Below are positions 23,913-37,696 of a DNA stretch of 64,000 nucleotides, piece after piece. A program made the translations under genes and the position numbers. The notes under the pieces are model-generated. The model was not told the DNA's origin. It did no database searches and saw only the letters and a list, made by a program, of their open reading frames with translations. Source of the DNA: Chondrilla cf. caribensis (taxonomy: Eukaryota > Porifera > Demospongiae > Chondrillida > Chondrillidae); contig OZ026559.1 in NCBI GenBank assembly GCA_964020155.1, forward strand, positions 4,132,674-4,196,673, written 5' to 3'. Within the stretch, counting starts at the first letter, position 1, and each line of letters starts with the position of its first letter.

Positions 23913-25060
23913 TAACATACTGTATAATCTAATGTACTTGATATTAAGTGCAATGTGAATTTAATGAAATTGAATGAAGGCAAAGAATTTCATTATGTCA
24001 AACGTTATAGTTCCAATAAGATAAATGACACAGGTATAGCAAGTGAGAATCAAGGACATCGACTAGAATATTGTGGTTAAGGTGTTATGTAAACAATAAT
24101 TATTAAGTCACAGGAAGTGTGGGTGAGACACACACAATCCGCATGATGATCAGTGACATTTCTACTGCACGAATTCAAATGTATATACGAATAAAAAATC
24201 TGTATGTTTTTCTTCCCTTTATAGATCATCTATTATTACAATGTTTCTTATAATATGAATGATTACCTTGAGAATAATGGTCAAGTCAAAGGACTGCATG
24301 TATGACATTGAATGTACATGTAATATTCATAACCACATTTGTATAGTAGTACGTATATTGACAAGCTTTCTATCACTTAGTGAGTACACAAGCACGATAC
24401 ATATGATATAATACAGTGGAACCTCTCTATTGTGGACACTTTGGGACCTTAATTCTAGTCCTTATTACAGAGTTTTCCTCAATTTAGATGTCATTCAATA
24501 CACTACATATCTATCATACCTATAATACAATCCACACATTTGCATATGTGATATTACTGTACTTAAAGATACCACGGCATACAATATACCACACAGAAAA
24601 TATAATAGCTGAAACAACATGTTTAATTCATATCCTACCAGTGTTTGAATCACTGTTGTGTGGTCTGATTACTGAAGTGGTAATAAAGCTGAGGTGGTTC
24701 TATTACTGAGGTAGTCCTATTACTGGAGTGATCCTATTACTGAGGTGATTCCATAACTGAGGTGATCAAATGTAGTCAACATATACAAAGGTATTCATAT
24801 TATATAGTCTTGATGATATGATGGTCTTTTAGTGTGTATGACACATGGTATCCTATGCAATATTCACAAACACATGCACATCACACTATGACTCTCCCGG
24901 GAACCTGTCGGTCTTGAGTTCACACCCAAACTGTCTCATCACCGGGGAGAGGCAGGGTAGAAGTCATTGAGGAGTTTGCATGATAGTTGTCGGTATATAA
25001 GCTTTAAGTGGAGTTTAGCACTTCCAAGAGATCATCATAGCATGCAATCTTCGAACTCCT
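23912..25060 (-). other. Spacer of module 3 with minisatellite and exon relic
   Basis: Copy of the module 1 spacer. The minisatellite is reduced to about six units (24667-24770). The 7TM exon 1 relic lies at about 24950-25060. Confidence 0.5.
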
Positions 25061-25394
25061 TCAGTTTCATCATTCCAAATTTGGTGATTGATATAAGGTG
25101 GAGGGGGTGACGGACGTCTGTTTTGACCATTTGGAGGACAGTACCATGCATCTCTTCAATCACCTACACATAAACATATAGTATCAAACATTTATATTAT
25201 AATACAATTTTAATCATAAAGTATAGAATTGCAAGTGCTATGCCTACATTAAATAAGGAGTATGTCAATATTAATTGTAATGCGATTATGTATATAGTGT
25301 TGTGTGTAGAACATTATTGAAATGATAACTATATAAAATGAATAGGGAGAGCATTACATACTGTGGCACATTTTACTGATATCAAATGTACTAT

Positions 25395-27092
25395 CTACTG
25401 GAAGTTTTGTCGTTGAAAAATTTGCCTCATCTCCAACTTCACTTTGTGGTACAGCACCTGTATCATCCATGATGCTATTGGTAGGGCAGTGTAGCGTAGT
25501 ACAAAGTAGAGAGATTTGGTGAAGCTCTGAGTCTCTTCTCCATATTTACTCAAATGCAGTACAAGTGTAATACTGAATGTTAGTGATCCAAATCCAAAGA
25601 CAAGTACTACTATGAACATGAGTAGCAGTATCTGTCGAAGTGCTTGTTTTGGTGTGATTCTGAATTCCTCTTTGATGAAGATTTGATCAATTGTGAAGGG
25701 AATGGATGTTATGATGATGCATACAAACATTGCACACCACACTGTGAGAATGCCAAATCCGTACAAGTGTGGATTAGCACTCACTAACAAGAGTTGAAAT
25801 GGAAGATGTAGTAATAGACCCACTACACTCATGTAGATCCCCCAGAGAGATATTGTTGTAATGATTCTGTGTTGATTTCTTCCACAACATTTTGTGAATA
25901 TGCTCCATGTTCTGGGAATGGGAAATGTAATGTACTTGGTGTGAATGTAGGCGAGCATTAGGGAGCTGATTAACACGAAACACGAAAGAAAGTTTGATGT
26001 TGAAATTATTTTATCAGTATATTTTCTATATGGATAACATGTAGCAATGAGTAATTTGAGTATCATGTAGATGTTAAAGACATGAGCAAGACTTGCTACA
26101 GCCCAGAAGAATGGTACTTTAACTTTGCTCCTACTTTGTTGTAGACTCTTGATCAGTTGTCCTCCCTTGGTGTAGAGTAGGAACGGAGCCAGTAGACTGA
26201 TAGTCATGATTAGTGCATAGAATCCAGGATTTGGAATGCTTAGGTGTTTTGTTCCCTGAGGCATTTGGTTACGAACCCGGACATCATATCTAAGTTTTGA
26301 CCCAAACATCAAATTCATGTATAACACTCCTGACGATTTCTCTTCATATTGTCTTTGAAGTTTCCCAGAAATCACTGACAAAATCTACATTTTTATTTTA
26401 AGAAGGAATATGAGATTCACATTAGCAGACCCAGTACAGATCAGTTATGTTGAACAAGAATGGATGAACTGATTCAAGATAGTACGTTGTTGTCCACATG
26501 CCTTACCTTGCTTACCATAGTATGTATGTCAAGGATTGTACATGTATGCATGAATAAATAATGTATAAGATATATGCAACAGCATAATATATACCTGTAT
26601 AGTGACAGCTCCTAATGTTGGATAGCCATCAAGAATGAGTGGAGTTTTGATGCAAGCAATCTGGGATGACAAGTATAAAGGCGAAGATTTGTTGAATAAA
26701 AGGTAGTAGGTCACAGTGGGTAGGTATTCTCCAAATTCTAGTAGTATTCCTTCATTATCAATGCTGTATATCAGTGTGGTGGTCCACATGTACCAATATA
26801 TCTTGTGATAAGTGTAGTTTATTCCCGGGTATGTCCTCCATGGATAGGTCCCAAGTGAGCACTCTTCAGGAAGTGGGTCTGTGTAGTTGGCGAAGTAGGC
26901 TATGATGACACTAGATGGTTTAGCCCGATTGATTGGGTAGAAGGCATTGAGGAGTTGTTGATAGTTGTCAGGATAAGCTTTGATAGAGTTCAATATTTTC
27001 AAGGGATCATCACAAACTTGATAGCAATCACATCCTCCACAAGTACCTTCTATGAGGATAGTCCACAGAACCAGTATTATTACTGCACTCAT
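25395..27092 (-). CDS. 7TM membrane protein, copy 3
   Basis: Exon 1 is 26595-27092 and exon 2 is 25395-26384; the intron is 210 bases with a TAG acceptor. The product is 495 residues. The juxtamembrane ectodomain is distinctive (FGSKLRYDVRVRNQMPQGTKHLSIPNPGFYALI), and the first extracellular loop is short (YPYRKYTDKIISTSNF) with no NCT sequon. One codon is missing in the third inner loop (KEEFR instead of KEEEYR). All seven helices are intact. The N-terminal part of exon 2 is nearly identical to copy 8 at 59667, while the C-terminal part is not. Confidence 0.83.
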
Positions 27093-27869
27093 TCTTCACT
27101 CAATCGTACCTGGTCACACATGGGAGACAACAATAGTGAATGACCCTTATTATACAGTCAACTATAATATTGCAAATTTTCACCTTCCATTCAGGATGTT
27201 TCCGATATTTTTGGATCACAATTTACTAATAATAACATAATAAGATATAATCGGATTCCTATTTTCACTTTCAAAATTATCCCTGACAAAACTGATTGTA
27301 CAATACTGATTTTATTTTGCTTTCGATTTCAACTCCTCCTGAGCTGATAGTCCACACTAGAATACATATGCATCCTACCAAGTCTCACACAGTTGTAGCT
27401 AGCTAGAGTGTATAAAGAGCATAGTATTATGGTAACATTTTGGTACATGCAATGTTTATGTTATGAACTCCAACTGTTACAGGCGTACAGCTGCTGCAGA
27501 CACCCTCATTCATCCAACCCTTCCAAGCTTGTTGGGCGTTGGATAAAAAATGGGGTGGTCTCTTCAGAGTTGAATTCCAAGAGAACCGGTCAACCATCTT
27601 CAACCAGGCTGTTGGCTGAAGGTAGGTTTCATGTTTACTGTAATATACAGAGAGTACCTGGTAGACTGGTGACTTGTGTTGTCGTAGGTCACTGTGATAA
27701 TAATATGATACATTTTACACACACTTTTGCATGTACATTCGGATGTGGTACCAGTGATAATTATAGATTATTGCTATCCATGGACTGTCCATATCAAACT
27801 TAATACCAGAGGTACAGATAATTGTGATTAAGTGGGGCCCACTGTATACGATATTACCAGTAGAAGGCT
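27093..27869. other. Upstream block of 7TM copy 3, truncated
   Basis: The conserved block is cut at about 27830 (…GGTACAGATA) and joined directly to the motif cluster, so the (TG)n tract and about 400 bases seen in other units are missing. The identical junction occurs at about 62103. Confidence 0.5.
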
Positions 27870-27955
27870 GATGACGTAATAAGCAAGTTGCACCGTGTGA
27901 CGTTGATCACGTGCAATAACACGTGTTCTGTATTTGGCGGAGATCGGACTAGCGT
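27870..27955. promoter_or_regulatory. CRE / double E-box / E2F-like motif cluster (3)
   Basis: TGACGTAA, CACGTG twice and TTTGGCGG are kept. GACGTTGATCACGTG replaces GACGACGGTCACGTG. Confidence 0.4.
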
Positions 27956-28836
27956 GAGTGCCTTCATTTTGTTTGAGCGCATTTGGAAACTTGTTCAATC
28001 GCGAGAATTGATCAGGAAGGAAATGAGAACGAATGATTCTTCATATTTCCTTTGAACAGATGATGTCCCTTTCCTGGAGCTCCGTGTGGAGTAGGAGAAT
28101 GAAGTGACGGCTGAATGGTCGAACTCCGGATGTGGTCCGAAAGACAGTTCGGTGAATTTTCGCCTGTGTCTATTGCCTATCTTTTGTACAATGACTAATC
28201 GGGATTAAAATATCAAGAAACGGATGCTTTTTAACTGTATTAGTTTATATATATCAGCGACATTTTCAATAGTTCGTGTAGTTCGATAATAGAGTGGTTC
28301 GGTTTTGTTGTTCAGTGTACAACTATAATTATACAAATATACATTATTACATTGTTGTCGTTGTTGTTTCTCCTAGAATATTGTTATTCTACACTGCCCT
28401 CTAGTACATAGTGAGACGATACAGACCTTAAGGTTCCCCTACATATTGGTATGTCCCCTACAGTGTATCCATGTGTACCCTCTAGTGGTAGGGAGTCCTT
28501 AGTTTGATTATAAGTTGGCTGTCTCTCATCTGACTGCTAATATACATGTGGAGACCATCCCTCTGTTGTTGCATAGATCCCTTAAGTAAGCATACCTTAT
28601 TAAAGCGGAGTACAAGTAATAACCTACATTATATATAGAAGGAATGCAACAGTAGACAACCCCCACACAACATAATATTATGTAGTATGTGTGGGATGCT
28701 CACGGGTAATTGGTATGTCCAGCCAGCTGTGTATTGTAATGAATACTTTGATATATGTTTGAGTACATCTGACAAAGTGTATTGTGTACATGTGTACATA
28801 CCTGTGTGGGTTGCATACTGCCAGTGGCACCACAAA

Positions 28837-28970
28837 TTTGAGACAGCTACATGACTGAGGTGGATGGTGTGCCTATGTACCTGAGTGGGTTTGTACTGAT
28901 ACAGGCCAAGGTGGTCACGATCTTCAAACAGCTCCTTGATAACAATCATCTCCATTCATCGTAAGCTACT
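28837..28970 (+). pseudogene. Relic exon TEVDGVPMYLSGFVL, copy 2
   Basis: A + strand frame begins ATGACTGAGGTGGATGG and reads VDGVPMYLSGFVLIQAKV then TIFKQLLDNNHLHSS and TAA. It is the cleanest copy of this unit. A distant likeness to the SPFH part of flotillins is possible, but I would not name it on this alone. Confidence 0.3.
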
Positions 28971-29253
28971 TTAGATGTCCATATTATTTATCCACTTTCT
29001 ATATTATTATGTAATTACGTAGGTTAATTTCAATGTCAACTGAATACATACCTTGTTGTGACCTATAAAACTAGAGAACTGGACTTCATACTGGCCTCAC
29101 AAGCTTCATTTCGTCTAAGGAATAAGGACACGCACAAACACATGAAGCATCAAAGTAATCACCCCCCCCTCACACACACACAATACACGCACACACACGC
29201 ATACACACACTCATTCACACTTTTATGTGTATACTTTATCATTTGATTATGCA

Positions 29254-29300
29254 GATTCCTGTAAAAGACCAGGTTACATTTCATACCTGAATGGTTCCAG
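29254..29300 (+). pseudogene. Candidate relic exon DSCKRPGYISYL
   Basis: TTTGATTATGCAG followed by ATTCCTGTAAAAGACCAGG could be a 3' splice site and exon start reading DSCKRPGYISYL. It recurs at about 34180, 39645, 59375 (DSCKGPGYISYL) and 63530, always downstream of a 7TM gene 3' end. No partner exon is identified. Confidence 0.25.
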
Positions 29301-29536
29301 TTTGATTTTTGACAATTAAATATTTATTATTTTTTGATTAATTAATTGTTCATTACATCCGAATTGAATCATAAAGTATAGAATTGCAAGTGTTATGCCT
29401 ACATAAGAAAGCACCATAATTGGATATGATCATGCATAGTGTTGTGTGTAAAACATTACTGAAACGATAACTATATAAAATGAATAGGAGAGCATAGCAT
29501 ACTGCTGCACATATTTATTGATATCAAATGTGCTAT

Positions 29537-31244
29537 CTACTGTAAGTTTTGTCGTTGAAAAATTTGCCTCATCTCCAACTTCACTTTGTGATACAGCACC
29601 TGTATCATCCATGATACTATTGGTAGGGCAGTGTAGCGTAGTACAAAGTAGAGAGATTTGGTGAAGCTCTGAGTCTCTTCTCCATATTTACTCAAATGTA
29701 GTACAAGTGTAATACTGAATGTTAGTGATCCAAATCCAAAGACAAGTACTACTATAAACATGAGTAGCAGTATCTGTCGAAGTGCTTGTTTTGGTGTGAT
29801 TCTGTATTCCTCTTCTTTGATGAAGATTTGATCGATTGTGAAGGGAACGGATGTTACGATGATGCATACAAACATTGCACACCACACTGTGAGAATGGCA
29901 AATCCATACAAGTGTGGATTTGCACTCACTAGTAAGAGTTGAAATGGAAGATGTAGTAATAGACCCACTACACTCATGTAGATCCCCCAAAGAGATATTG
30001 TTATAATGATTCTGTGTTGATTTCTTCCACAACATTTTGTGAATATGCTCCATGTTCTGGGAATGGGAAATGTAATGTACTTGGTGTGAATGTAGGCGAG
30101 CATTAGGGAGCTGATTAGCATGAAACCCAAAAGAAAGTGTGATGCTGTACAATTTAAAATTATATTATCAGTATCTTTTCTATATGGATAACATATTGCT
30201 ATCAGTGATTTGAATATCATGTAAATGTTAAAGACATGAGCAAGACTTGCTACAGCCCAGAAGAATGGTACTTTAGCTTTGCTCCTACTTTGTTGTAGAC
30301 TCTTGATCAGTTGTCCTCCCTTGGTGTAGAGTAGGAAAGGAACTAGTAGAGGAATAGTGCCAATCAGAACATAGAATCCTTGATTTCGAAACCGAAAGTG
30401 GTGTGTTCCCTGAGGCATGTAGTGATTTATCCAAACTTCATATCCAGGTTCTATCCCAAACGTCAAATTCATGTATAACACTCCTGATGATTTCTCTTCA
30501 TATTGTCTTTGAAGCTTTCCGGAAATCACTGACAAAATCTACATTTTTATTTTAAGAAGGAATGAGATTCACATTAGCTGACCAGTCCAGTACAGATCAG
30601 TTATGTTGAACAAGAATGGATGAACTGATGCAAGAAAGTACGTTGTTGTCCACATGCCTTACCTTGCTTACCATAGTATGTCAAGGATTGTACATGTATG
30701 CATGTATAAATAATGTATAATGTATATGCAACAACATGATATATACCTGTATAGTGACAGCTCCTAATGTTGGATTGCCATCAAGAATGAGTGGAGTTTT
30801 GATGCAAACAATCTGGGATGACAAGTATAAAGGCGAAGATTTGTTGAATAAAAGGTAGTAGGTCACAGTGGGTAGGTATTCTCCAAATTCTAGTAGTATT
30901 CCTTCATTGCCAATGCTGTATATCGGTGTGGTGGTCCACATGTACCAATATATGTAGTGATAAGTGTAGTTTATTCCCGGGTATGTCCTCCATGGGTAGG
31001 TCCCAAGTGAGCACTCTTCAGGGAGTGGGTCTGTGTAGTTGGTGAAGTAGGCTATGATGACACTAGATGGTTTAGCCCGATTGATGGGGTAGAAGGCATT
31101 GAGGAGTTGTTGATAGTTATCGGGATAAGCTTTGATGGAGTTCAATATTTCCAAGGGATCATCACAAACTTGATAGCGATCACATCCTCCACAAATACTT
31201 TCTATGAGGATAGTCCACAGAACCAGTATTATTGCTGCACTCAT
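29537..31244 (-). CDS. 7TM membrane protein, copy 4
   Basis: Exon 1 is 30747-31244 and exon 2 is 29537-30538; the intron is 208 bases with a TAG acceptor. The product is 499 residues. The first extracellular loop reads CYPYRKDTDNIILNCTASHF, and the juxtamembrane segment reads FGIEPGYEVWINHYMPQG, like copy 1. Exon 1 carries ESICGGCDRYQVC and the usual FYP motif. There are no internal stops. This is the first of the 7TM units without a collagen-like partner. Confidence 0.85.
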
Positions 31245-32065
31245 TCTTCACTCAATTGTACCTGGTCATGGGAGACAAGAATAGTGAATGACTCTTATGA
31301 TACAGTCGGCTATATAGCAAATTTTGACCTTCCATTCAGGATGATTCCCAAATTATTGGATTACAATAAACAAATAATACTATGTATATAATCCTATTTT
31401 CACTTTCAAAATTATCCTTGATGAATCTCTTTGAACAATACTGATTTTATTTTGCTTTCGATTTCAACTCCTCCTGAGCTGATAGTCCACACTAGAATAG
31501 GTATGCATCCTACCACGTCTTACACAGTTGTAGCTAGCTAGAGTGTATAATGAGCATAGTATTATGGTAACATTTTGGTACATGCAATGTATATGTTATG
31601 AACTCCGACTGTTACAGACCAACAGCTGCTGCAGACACCCTCATTCATCCAACCCTTCAAAGCTTGTTGGGCGTTGGATAAAAATGGGGTGGTCTCTTCA
31701 GAGTTGAATTCCAAGAGAACCAGGCAACCATCTTCAACTGGACTGTTGGCTGAAGGTAGGTTTCATGTTCACTGTAATATACAGAGAGTACCTGGTAGAC
31801 TGGTGACTTGTGTTGTCGTAGGTCACTGTGATAATAATATTATGATACATTTTACACACACTTTTGCATGTACATTTTGATGTGGTGCCAGCGATAATTT
31901 TAGACTTCACTATTGCTCTCCATGGACTGTCCACATCAAACTTAATACCAGAGGTACAGATACTTGTACTCTCTCCTGGAGGTGGTTTGGACCAGGTGGG
32001 GACCGGCAAGATAGGTCTTATGCTTGTCACACTGTGCTTCCCCTTCATTAATACATTACAAGTAA
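31245..32065. other. Conserved block upstream of 7TM copy 4
   Basis: Full-length copy of the block seen at 6908-7740, ending near the CATCAATACATTACAAGTAA-like stretch. No gene called. Confidence 0.4.
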
Positions 32066-32381
32066 TAATACATACGTAAATTTAATCTTGTATGTACCTA
32101 CACTAACCTCGTTATTCTCTAGCAGGATAATTCCACAAAGGATAAAGGATGTGTGACTTAGCTATACCCTACCAAGGATAATTCCCTTCTTAAAGTTTCC
32201 AGAACATCGTTCTATTACTTGAAGGTCACAAAACCAAAATCACAAAACAGCACTTTCATCCTCAATGAACCTCACAATTGAGTCTACTTACATATATATG
32301 GGGTTAGCGGAGAGGTCTCAACAACTATTCAAATAGGCAATGAATATCATTATTGTCAGGTAACAGGCAGTCATTGAAATA

Positions 32382-32893
<512 letters not shown>

Positions 32894-33178
32894 ACATAAC
32901 ATAATAGTCATGCACATGTCCAGTATAATTGTCCTGTGGCACTGCATATACATTCATAAGTCTACACAATACAGGGTCATTGAGAGCATTTGAATGGAGG
33001 GGAAATTGTATATTCATAGAAATGGCAGAGAAATAGTCACCGATTTTCATTTAGTTCTGATTTTGGCTCAACGTTTTGACAAGGTGTTGTTTCATGATGG
33101 AGATACATTGCATTCTAGAGCTGTTCATTTTTAGTACAAGCAACATAGTAATGTATACGATATTACCAGTAGAAGGCT

Positions 33179-33256
33179 GATGACGTAATAAGCAAATTGC
33201 ACCGAGTGACGACGGTCACGTGCAATAACACGTGTTCGATATTTGGCGGAGATCGG
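33179..33256. promoter_or_regulatory. CRE / double E-box / E2F-like motif cluster (4)
   Basis: All four motifs are kept: TGACGTAA, CACGTG twice, TTTGGCGG. Confidence 0.4.
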
Positions 33257-34440
33257 ACTAGCGTGAGTGCCTTCATTTTGTTTGAGAGCGTATTTGGAAC
33301 TTGTTCAATCGAGAGAATTAATTAGGAAGGAAATGAGAATGAAGAATTCTTCGTATTCCCTTTGAACAGATGATGTCCCTTTCCTGGATCTCCGTGTGGA
33401 GTAGGAGAATGAAGTGATGGCAGAAGGATCGAACTCCAGATGTGGTCCGAATGACAGTTCGACGAATTTTTGCCTGTGTCTATTACCTATATTTTGTACA
33501 TAACCGTGATTGAAATATCAAGAAACGGATGCATTTTAACTGTATATTTGAGCGACATTTTCAATAGAGTGGTTCACTTTTGTTGTTCTGTGTACAATTA
33601 TACATTATTTACACTGTTGTCGTTGTTGTTGTTGTTGCTGTTGCTCATAGGTTATCATAATTCTATACTGCCCTCTAGTACAGAATGAGATGATACAGAC
33701 CTTAAGGTTCCCCTACATGTTGGTATGTCCCCTACAGTGTATCCATGTATACCCTCTAGTGGTAGGGAGTCCTTAGTTCGATTATAAGTTGGCTGTCTCT
33801 CATCTGACTGCTAACATGGGGAGACCATCCCTCTGTTGTTGTGTAGATCCCTTAAGTAAGCATACCTTATTAAAGCGGAGTACATGTTATAACCTACATT
33901 AGATATAGAAGGAATGTAACAGTAGACAACTATAAAACTAGAGAACTGGAATTCATACTGGCCTCACAAGCTTCATTACATACATTGACCATGAGCTGGA
34001 TTACTGGTTAACTAGTGGTTTACATACAATTATATATAGCGCTTCATTATGGCTAAGAGTTGGGGAATAAGGGCACGCACAAACACATTAAGCAACAAAG
34101 TAATCACAAACACACACACACACACACACATAATGCATGCACACACACTCATTCACACTTTTATCATTAACTTTGATTATGCAGATTCCTGTAAAAGACC
34201 AGGTTACATTTCATACCTGAAAGGTTCTAGTTTGATTTTGAGAATTAAATTATTATTTTTTGATTAATTAATTGTTCATTACATCCGAATTGAATCATAA
34301 ACTATAAAATCGCAAGTGATATGCCTACATAAGAAAGCACATGTCAATAATTGGAAAATGATTATGCATAGTGTTGTGTGTAGACCATTATTGAGATGAT
34401 AACTATATAAAATGAATAGGAGAGCATAGCATACTGCTGC
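33257..34440. other. Spacer between 7TM copies 4 and 5
   Basis: Contains the TTG tract (about 33618-33650), the CCTCTAGT element (about 33670-33770), a short CA stretch (34108-34150) and the DSCKRPGYISYL relic (about 34180). The TEVDGVPMYL relic is missing: a deletion joins GTAGACAAC to TATAAAACTAG near 33930. Confidence 0.45.
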
Positions 34441-34468
34441 ACATATTTATTGATATCAAATGTGTTAT

Positions 34469-36165
34469 CTACTGAAAGTTTTGTTGTTGAAAAATTTGCC
34501 TCATCTCCAACTTCACTTTGTGATACAACACCTGTATCATCCACCATGCTATTGGTAGGGCAGTGTAGCGTAGTACGAAGTAGAGAGATTTGGTGAAGCT
34601 CTGAGTCTCTTCTCCATATTTACTCAAATGTAGTACAAGTGTAATACTGAATGTTAGTGATCCAAATCCAAAGACAAGTACTGCTATGAACATGAGTAGC
34701 AGTATCTGTCGAAGTGCTTGTTTTGGTGAGATTCTGTATTCCTCTTCTTTGATGAATATTTGATCAATTGTGAAGGGAATGGATGTTATGATGATGCATA
34801 CAAACATTGCACACCACACTGTGAGAATGCCAAATCCGTACAAGTGTGGATTTGCACTCACTAGTAAGAGTTGAAATGGAAGACGTATTAATAGACCCAC
34901 TACACTCATGTAGATCCCCCAGAGAGATATTGTTGCAATGACTCTGTGTTGATTTCTTCCACAACATTTTGTGAATATGCTCCATGTTCTGGGAATGGGA
35001 AATGTAATGTACTTGGTGTGAATGTAGGCGAGCATTAGGGAGCTGATTAGCATGAAACCCAAAAGATAGTTTGATGCTGTACAATTTGAAATTACATCAG
35101 TATTTGTATATGGATAACATGTTGCTGTGAGAAATTTGAGTATCATGTAAACATTGAAGACATGAGCAAGACTTGCTACAGCCCAGAAGAATGGTACTTT
35201 AGCTTTGCTCCTACTTTGTTGTAGAGTCTTGATCAGTTGTCCTCCCTTGGTGTAGAGTAGGAAGGGAGCCAGTAGACCAAGAGTGCCAATTAGAACATAG
35301 AATCCTTGATTTGGAATGCGAAAGTTTGTTTCCTGAGGCATCAAGTGTTTTACCCGAACATCATATCCAAGTTCTACCCCAGATGTCATATCCATGTATA
35401 ACACTCCTGACAATTTCTCTTTGGATTGACTTTGAAGCTTTCCAGAAATTACTGACAAAATCTGCATTTTTATTTTAAAAAGGAATGAGATCCACATCAG
35501 CATAAGCAATACAGATAAGTTATTGTGAACAAGAATGAATGAACTGATGCAAGAAAGTACATACGTACGTCCACATGTCTTATCTTGCTTAACATAGTCT
35601 GTCAAGGATTGTACACGTATACATGTATAAATAATGTATAAGATATATGCAACAACATAATATATACCTGTATAGTGACAGGTCCTAATGTTGGATTGCC
35701 ATCAGGAATGAGTGGAGTTTTGATGCAAGCAATCTGGGATGGAAAGTATAAAGGCGAAGATTTGTTGAATAAAAGATAGTAGGTCACAGTGGGTAGGTAT
35801 TCTCCAAATTCCAGTAATGTTCCTTCACTGTCAATGCTATATATCGGTGTGGTGGTCCACATGTACCAATATATGTTGTGATAAGTGCTGTTTATCCCCG
35901 GGTATGTCCTCCATGGATAGGTCCCAAGTGAGCACTCTTCAGGAAGTGGGTCTGTGTAGCTGGTGAAGTAGGTTATGATGACACTAGATGGTATAGCCCG
36001 ATTGATGGGGTAGAAGGCATCGATGAGTTGTTGATAGTTGTCAGGATAAGCTTTGAAAGAGTTCAATATTTCCAAGGGATCATCACAAACTTGATAGTGA
36101 TCACATCCTCCACAAGTACCTTCTATGAGGATAGTCCACAGAACCAGTAGTATTGCTCCACTCAT
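34469..36165 (-). CDS. 7TM membrane protein, copy 5
   Basis: Exon 1 is 35668-36165 and exon 2 is 34469-35461; the intron is 206 bases. The product is 496 residues. The juxtamembrane segment is shorter (MTSGVELGYDVRVKHLMPQETNFRI) and shared with copy 6. The signal peptide starts MSGAILLVLWT. Exon 1 has LIDAFYP for LLNAFYP. The intron is open in frame for its last 48 codons, which lengthens the open frame but not the gene. Confidence 0.85.
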
Positions 36166-36311
36166 TCTTCACTCAATTGTACCTGGTCACGCATGGGAGA
36201 CAAGAATAGTGAATCACTCTTATTATGCATTCAACTATATTATTGCAAATTTTCACCTTCCATTCAGGATGTTTCCCATATTTATGGATCACAATTTTCT
36301 AATAATATTAT

Positions 36312-36354
<43 letters not shown>

Positions 36355-37050
36355 GATTCCCATTTTCACTTTCAAAATTATCTTTGACAAAACTGATTGT
36401 ACAATACTAATTTCCTTTTGCTTTCGATTTCAACTCCTCAAGACCTGATAGTCCACACTAGAATACGATGCATCCTACCAAGTCTTACACAGTTGTAGCT
36501 AGCTAGAGTGTATATAATGAGCATAATACTATAATGGTAGCATCTTAGTACATGCAATGTTCATGGGATGAACTCCAACTGTTACAGGCCTACAGCTGCT
36601 ACAGACACCCTCATTCATCTAACCCTTCAAAGCTTGTTGGGTGTTGGAATAATTAGAGTGGTCTCTTCAGAGTTGAATTCCAAGAGAACCGGTCACCCAT
36701 CTTCAACCAGGCTGTTGTCTGAAGGTAGGTTTCATGTTTACTGTAATATACAGAGATTACCTGGTAGACTGGTGACTTGTGTTGTCGCGGGTCACTGTGA
36801 TAATAATATTATGATACATTCCACGCACACTTTTGCATGTACATTCTGATGTGGTGCCAGTGATAATTTTAGACTTCACCATTGCTCTCCATGGACAGCC
36901 CACATCAAACTTAATACCAGAGGTACAGATACTTGTACTCCCTCCTGGAGGTGGTTTGGACCAGGTGGGGACCAGCAAGATAGGTCTTAATCTTGTCACT
37001 TGTCACACTGTGCTTCCCCTTCATCAATACATTACAAGTAATAATACATA
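36166..37050. other. Conserved block upstream of 7TM copy 5, with (TA)n
   Basis: Same block as upstream of copy 1. A (TA)n run of about 16 units lies at 36318-36351, longer than in copies 2 and 6. Confidence 0.5.
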
Positions 37051-37227
37051 AATTATATCTTTTATGTACCTACACTAACCTAGTTATTCTCTACCAGGAT
37101 AATTCCGCAAAGGATAAAGGATGTATGACTTAGCTATACCCTACCAAGGATAATTCCCTTCTTCCTGAACATCATTCTATTGCTTAAAGGTCACAAAACC
37201 AAATTCACAAAACAGCACTTTCACAGT

Positions 37228-37229
<2 letters not shown>

Positions 37230-37292
<63 letters not shown>

Positions 37293-37336
37293 ATGCGTGC
37301 GTGCGTGCGTGGGTGCGTGCGTGCGTGCGTGTGTGC
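37230..37336. repeat. (TG)n with (GTGC)n microsatellite
   Basis: TG array followed by GTGCGTGCGTGCGTGGG units. Same position as 17606-17753. Confidence 0.9.
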
Positions 37337-37618
37337 CTGAAACATAATAGTCATGCACATGCTCAGTATAATTTGTCCTGTGGCACTGCATATACATTCA
37401 TAAGTCATACAGGGTCATTGGGAGCATTTGAATGGAGGAGAAATGCTACTTTCATAGAAATGGTAGAGAAATAATCACTGATGTTTATTTAGTTCTGATT
37501 TTGGCTCAATGTTTTGACAAGGTGTTCTTTTATGACAGGGATACATTGCATTCTAGGGTTGTTCTTTTTTCAGTACAAGCAGCATAGTAATGTATACGAT
37601 ATTACCAGTATAAGGCTG

Positions 37619-37696
37619 ATGACGTAATAAGCAATGAGCACCATGTGACGTTGATCACGTGCAATAACACGTGCTCGGTATTTGGCGGAGATCGGA
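37619..37696. promoter_or_regulatory. CRE / E-box / E2F-like motif cluster (5)
   Basis: TGACGTAA, two E-box positions (CACGTG; the second reads CACGTGC) and TTTGGCGG. Confidence 0.4.

Larger units (their letters stand above)
27956..29390. other. Spacer between 7TM copies 3 and 4
   Basis: Holds the TTG tract (28350s), the CCTCTAGT element (about 28395-28500), the TEVDGVPMYL relic exon (about 28837-28955), and a short CA-rich stretch near 29170-29215. It also holds a candidate relic exon after a TTATGCAG acceptor-like site (about 29254-29300, DSCKRPGYISYL). This spacer is repeated almost unchanged at 62231-63665. Confidence 0.5.
25930..29725. repeat. Segmental duplication, left copy
   Basis: Matches 60205-64000 at an offset of about 34,275. 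From about 27200 on, the two copies differ only at a few single bases in the lines I compared. The match runs off the window end, so the true length is larger. Confidence 0.85.
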
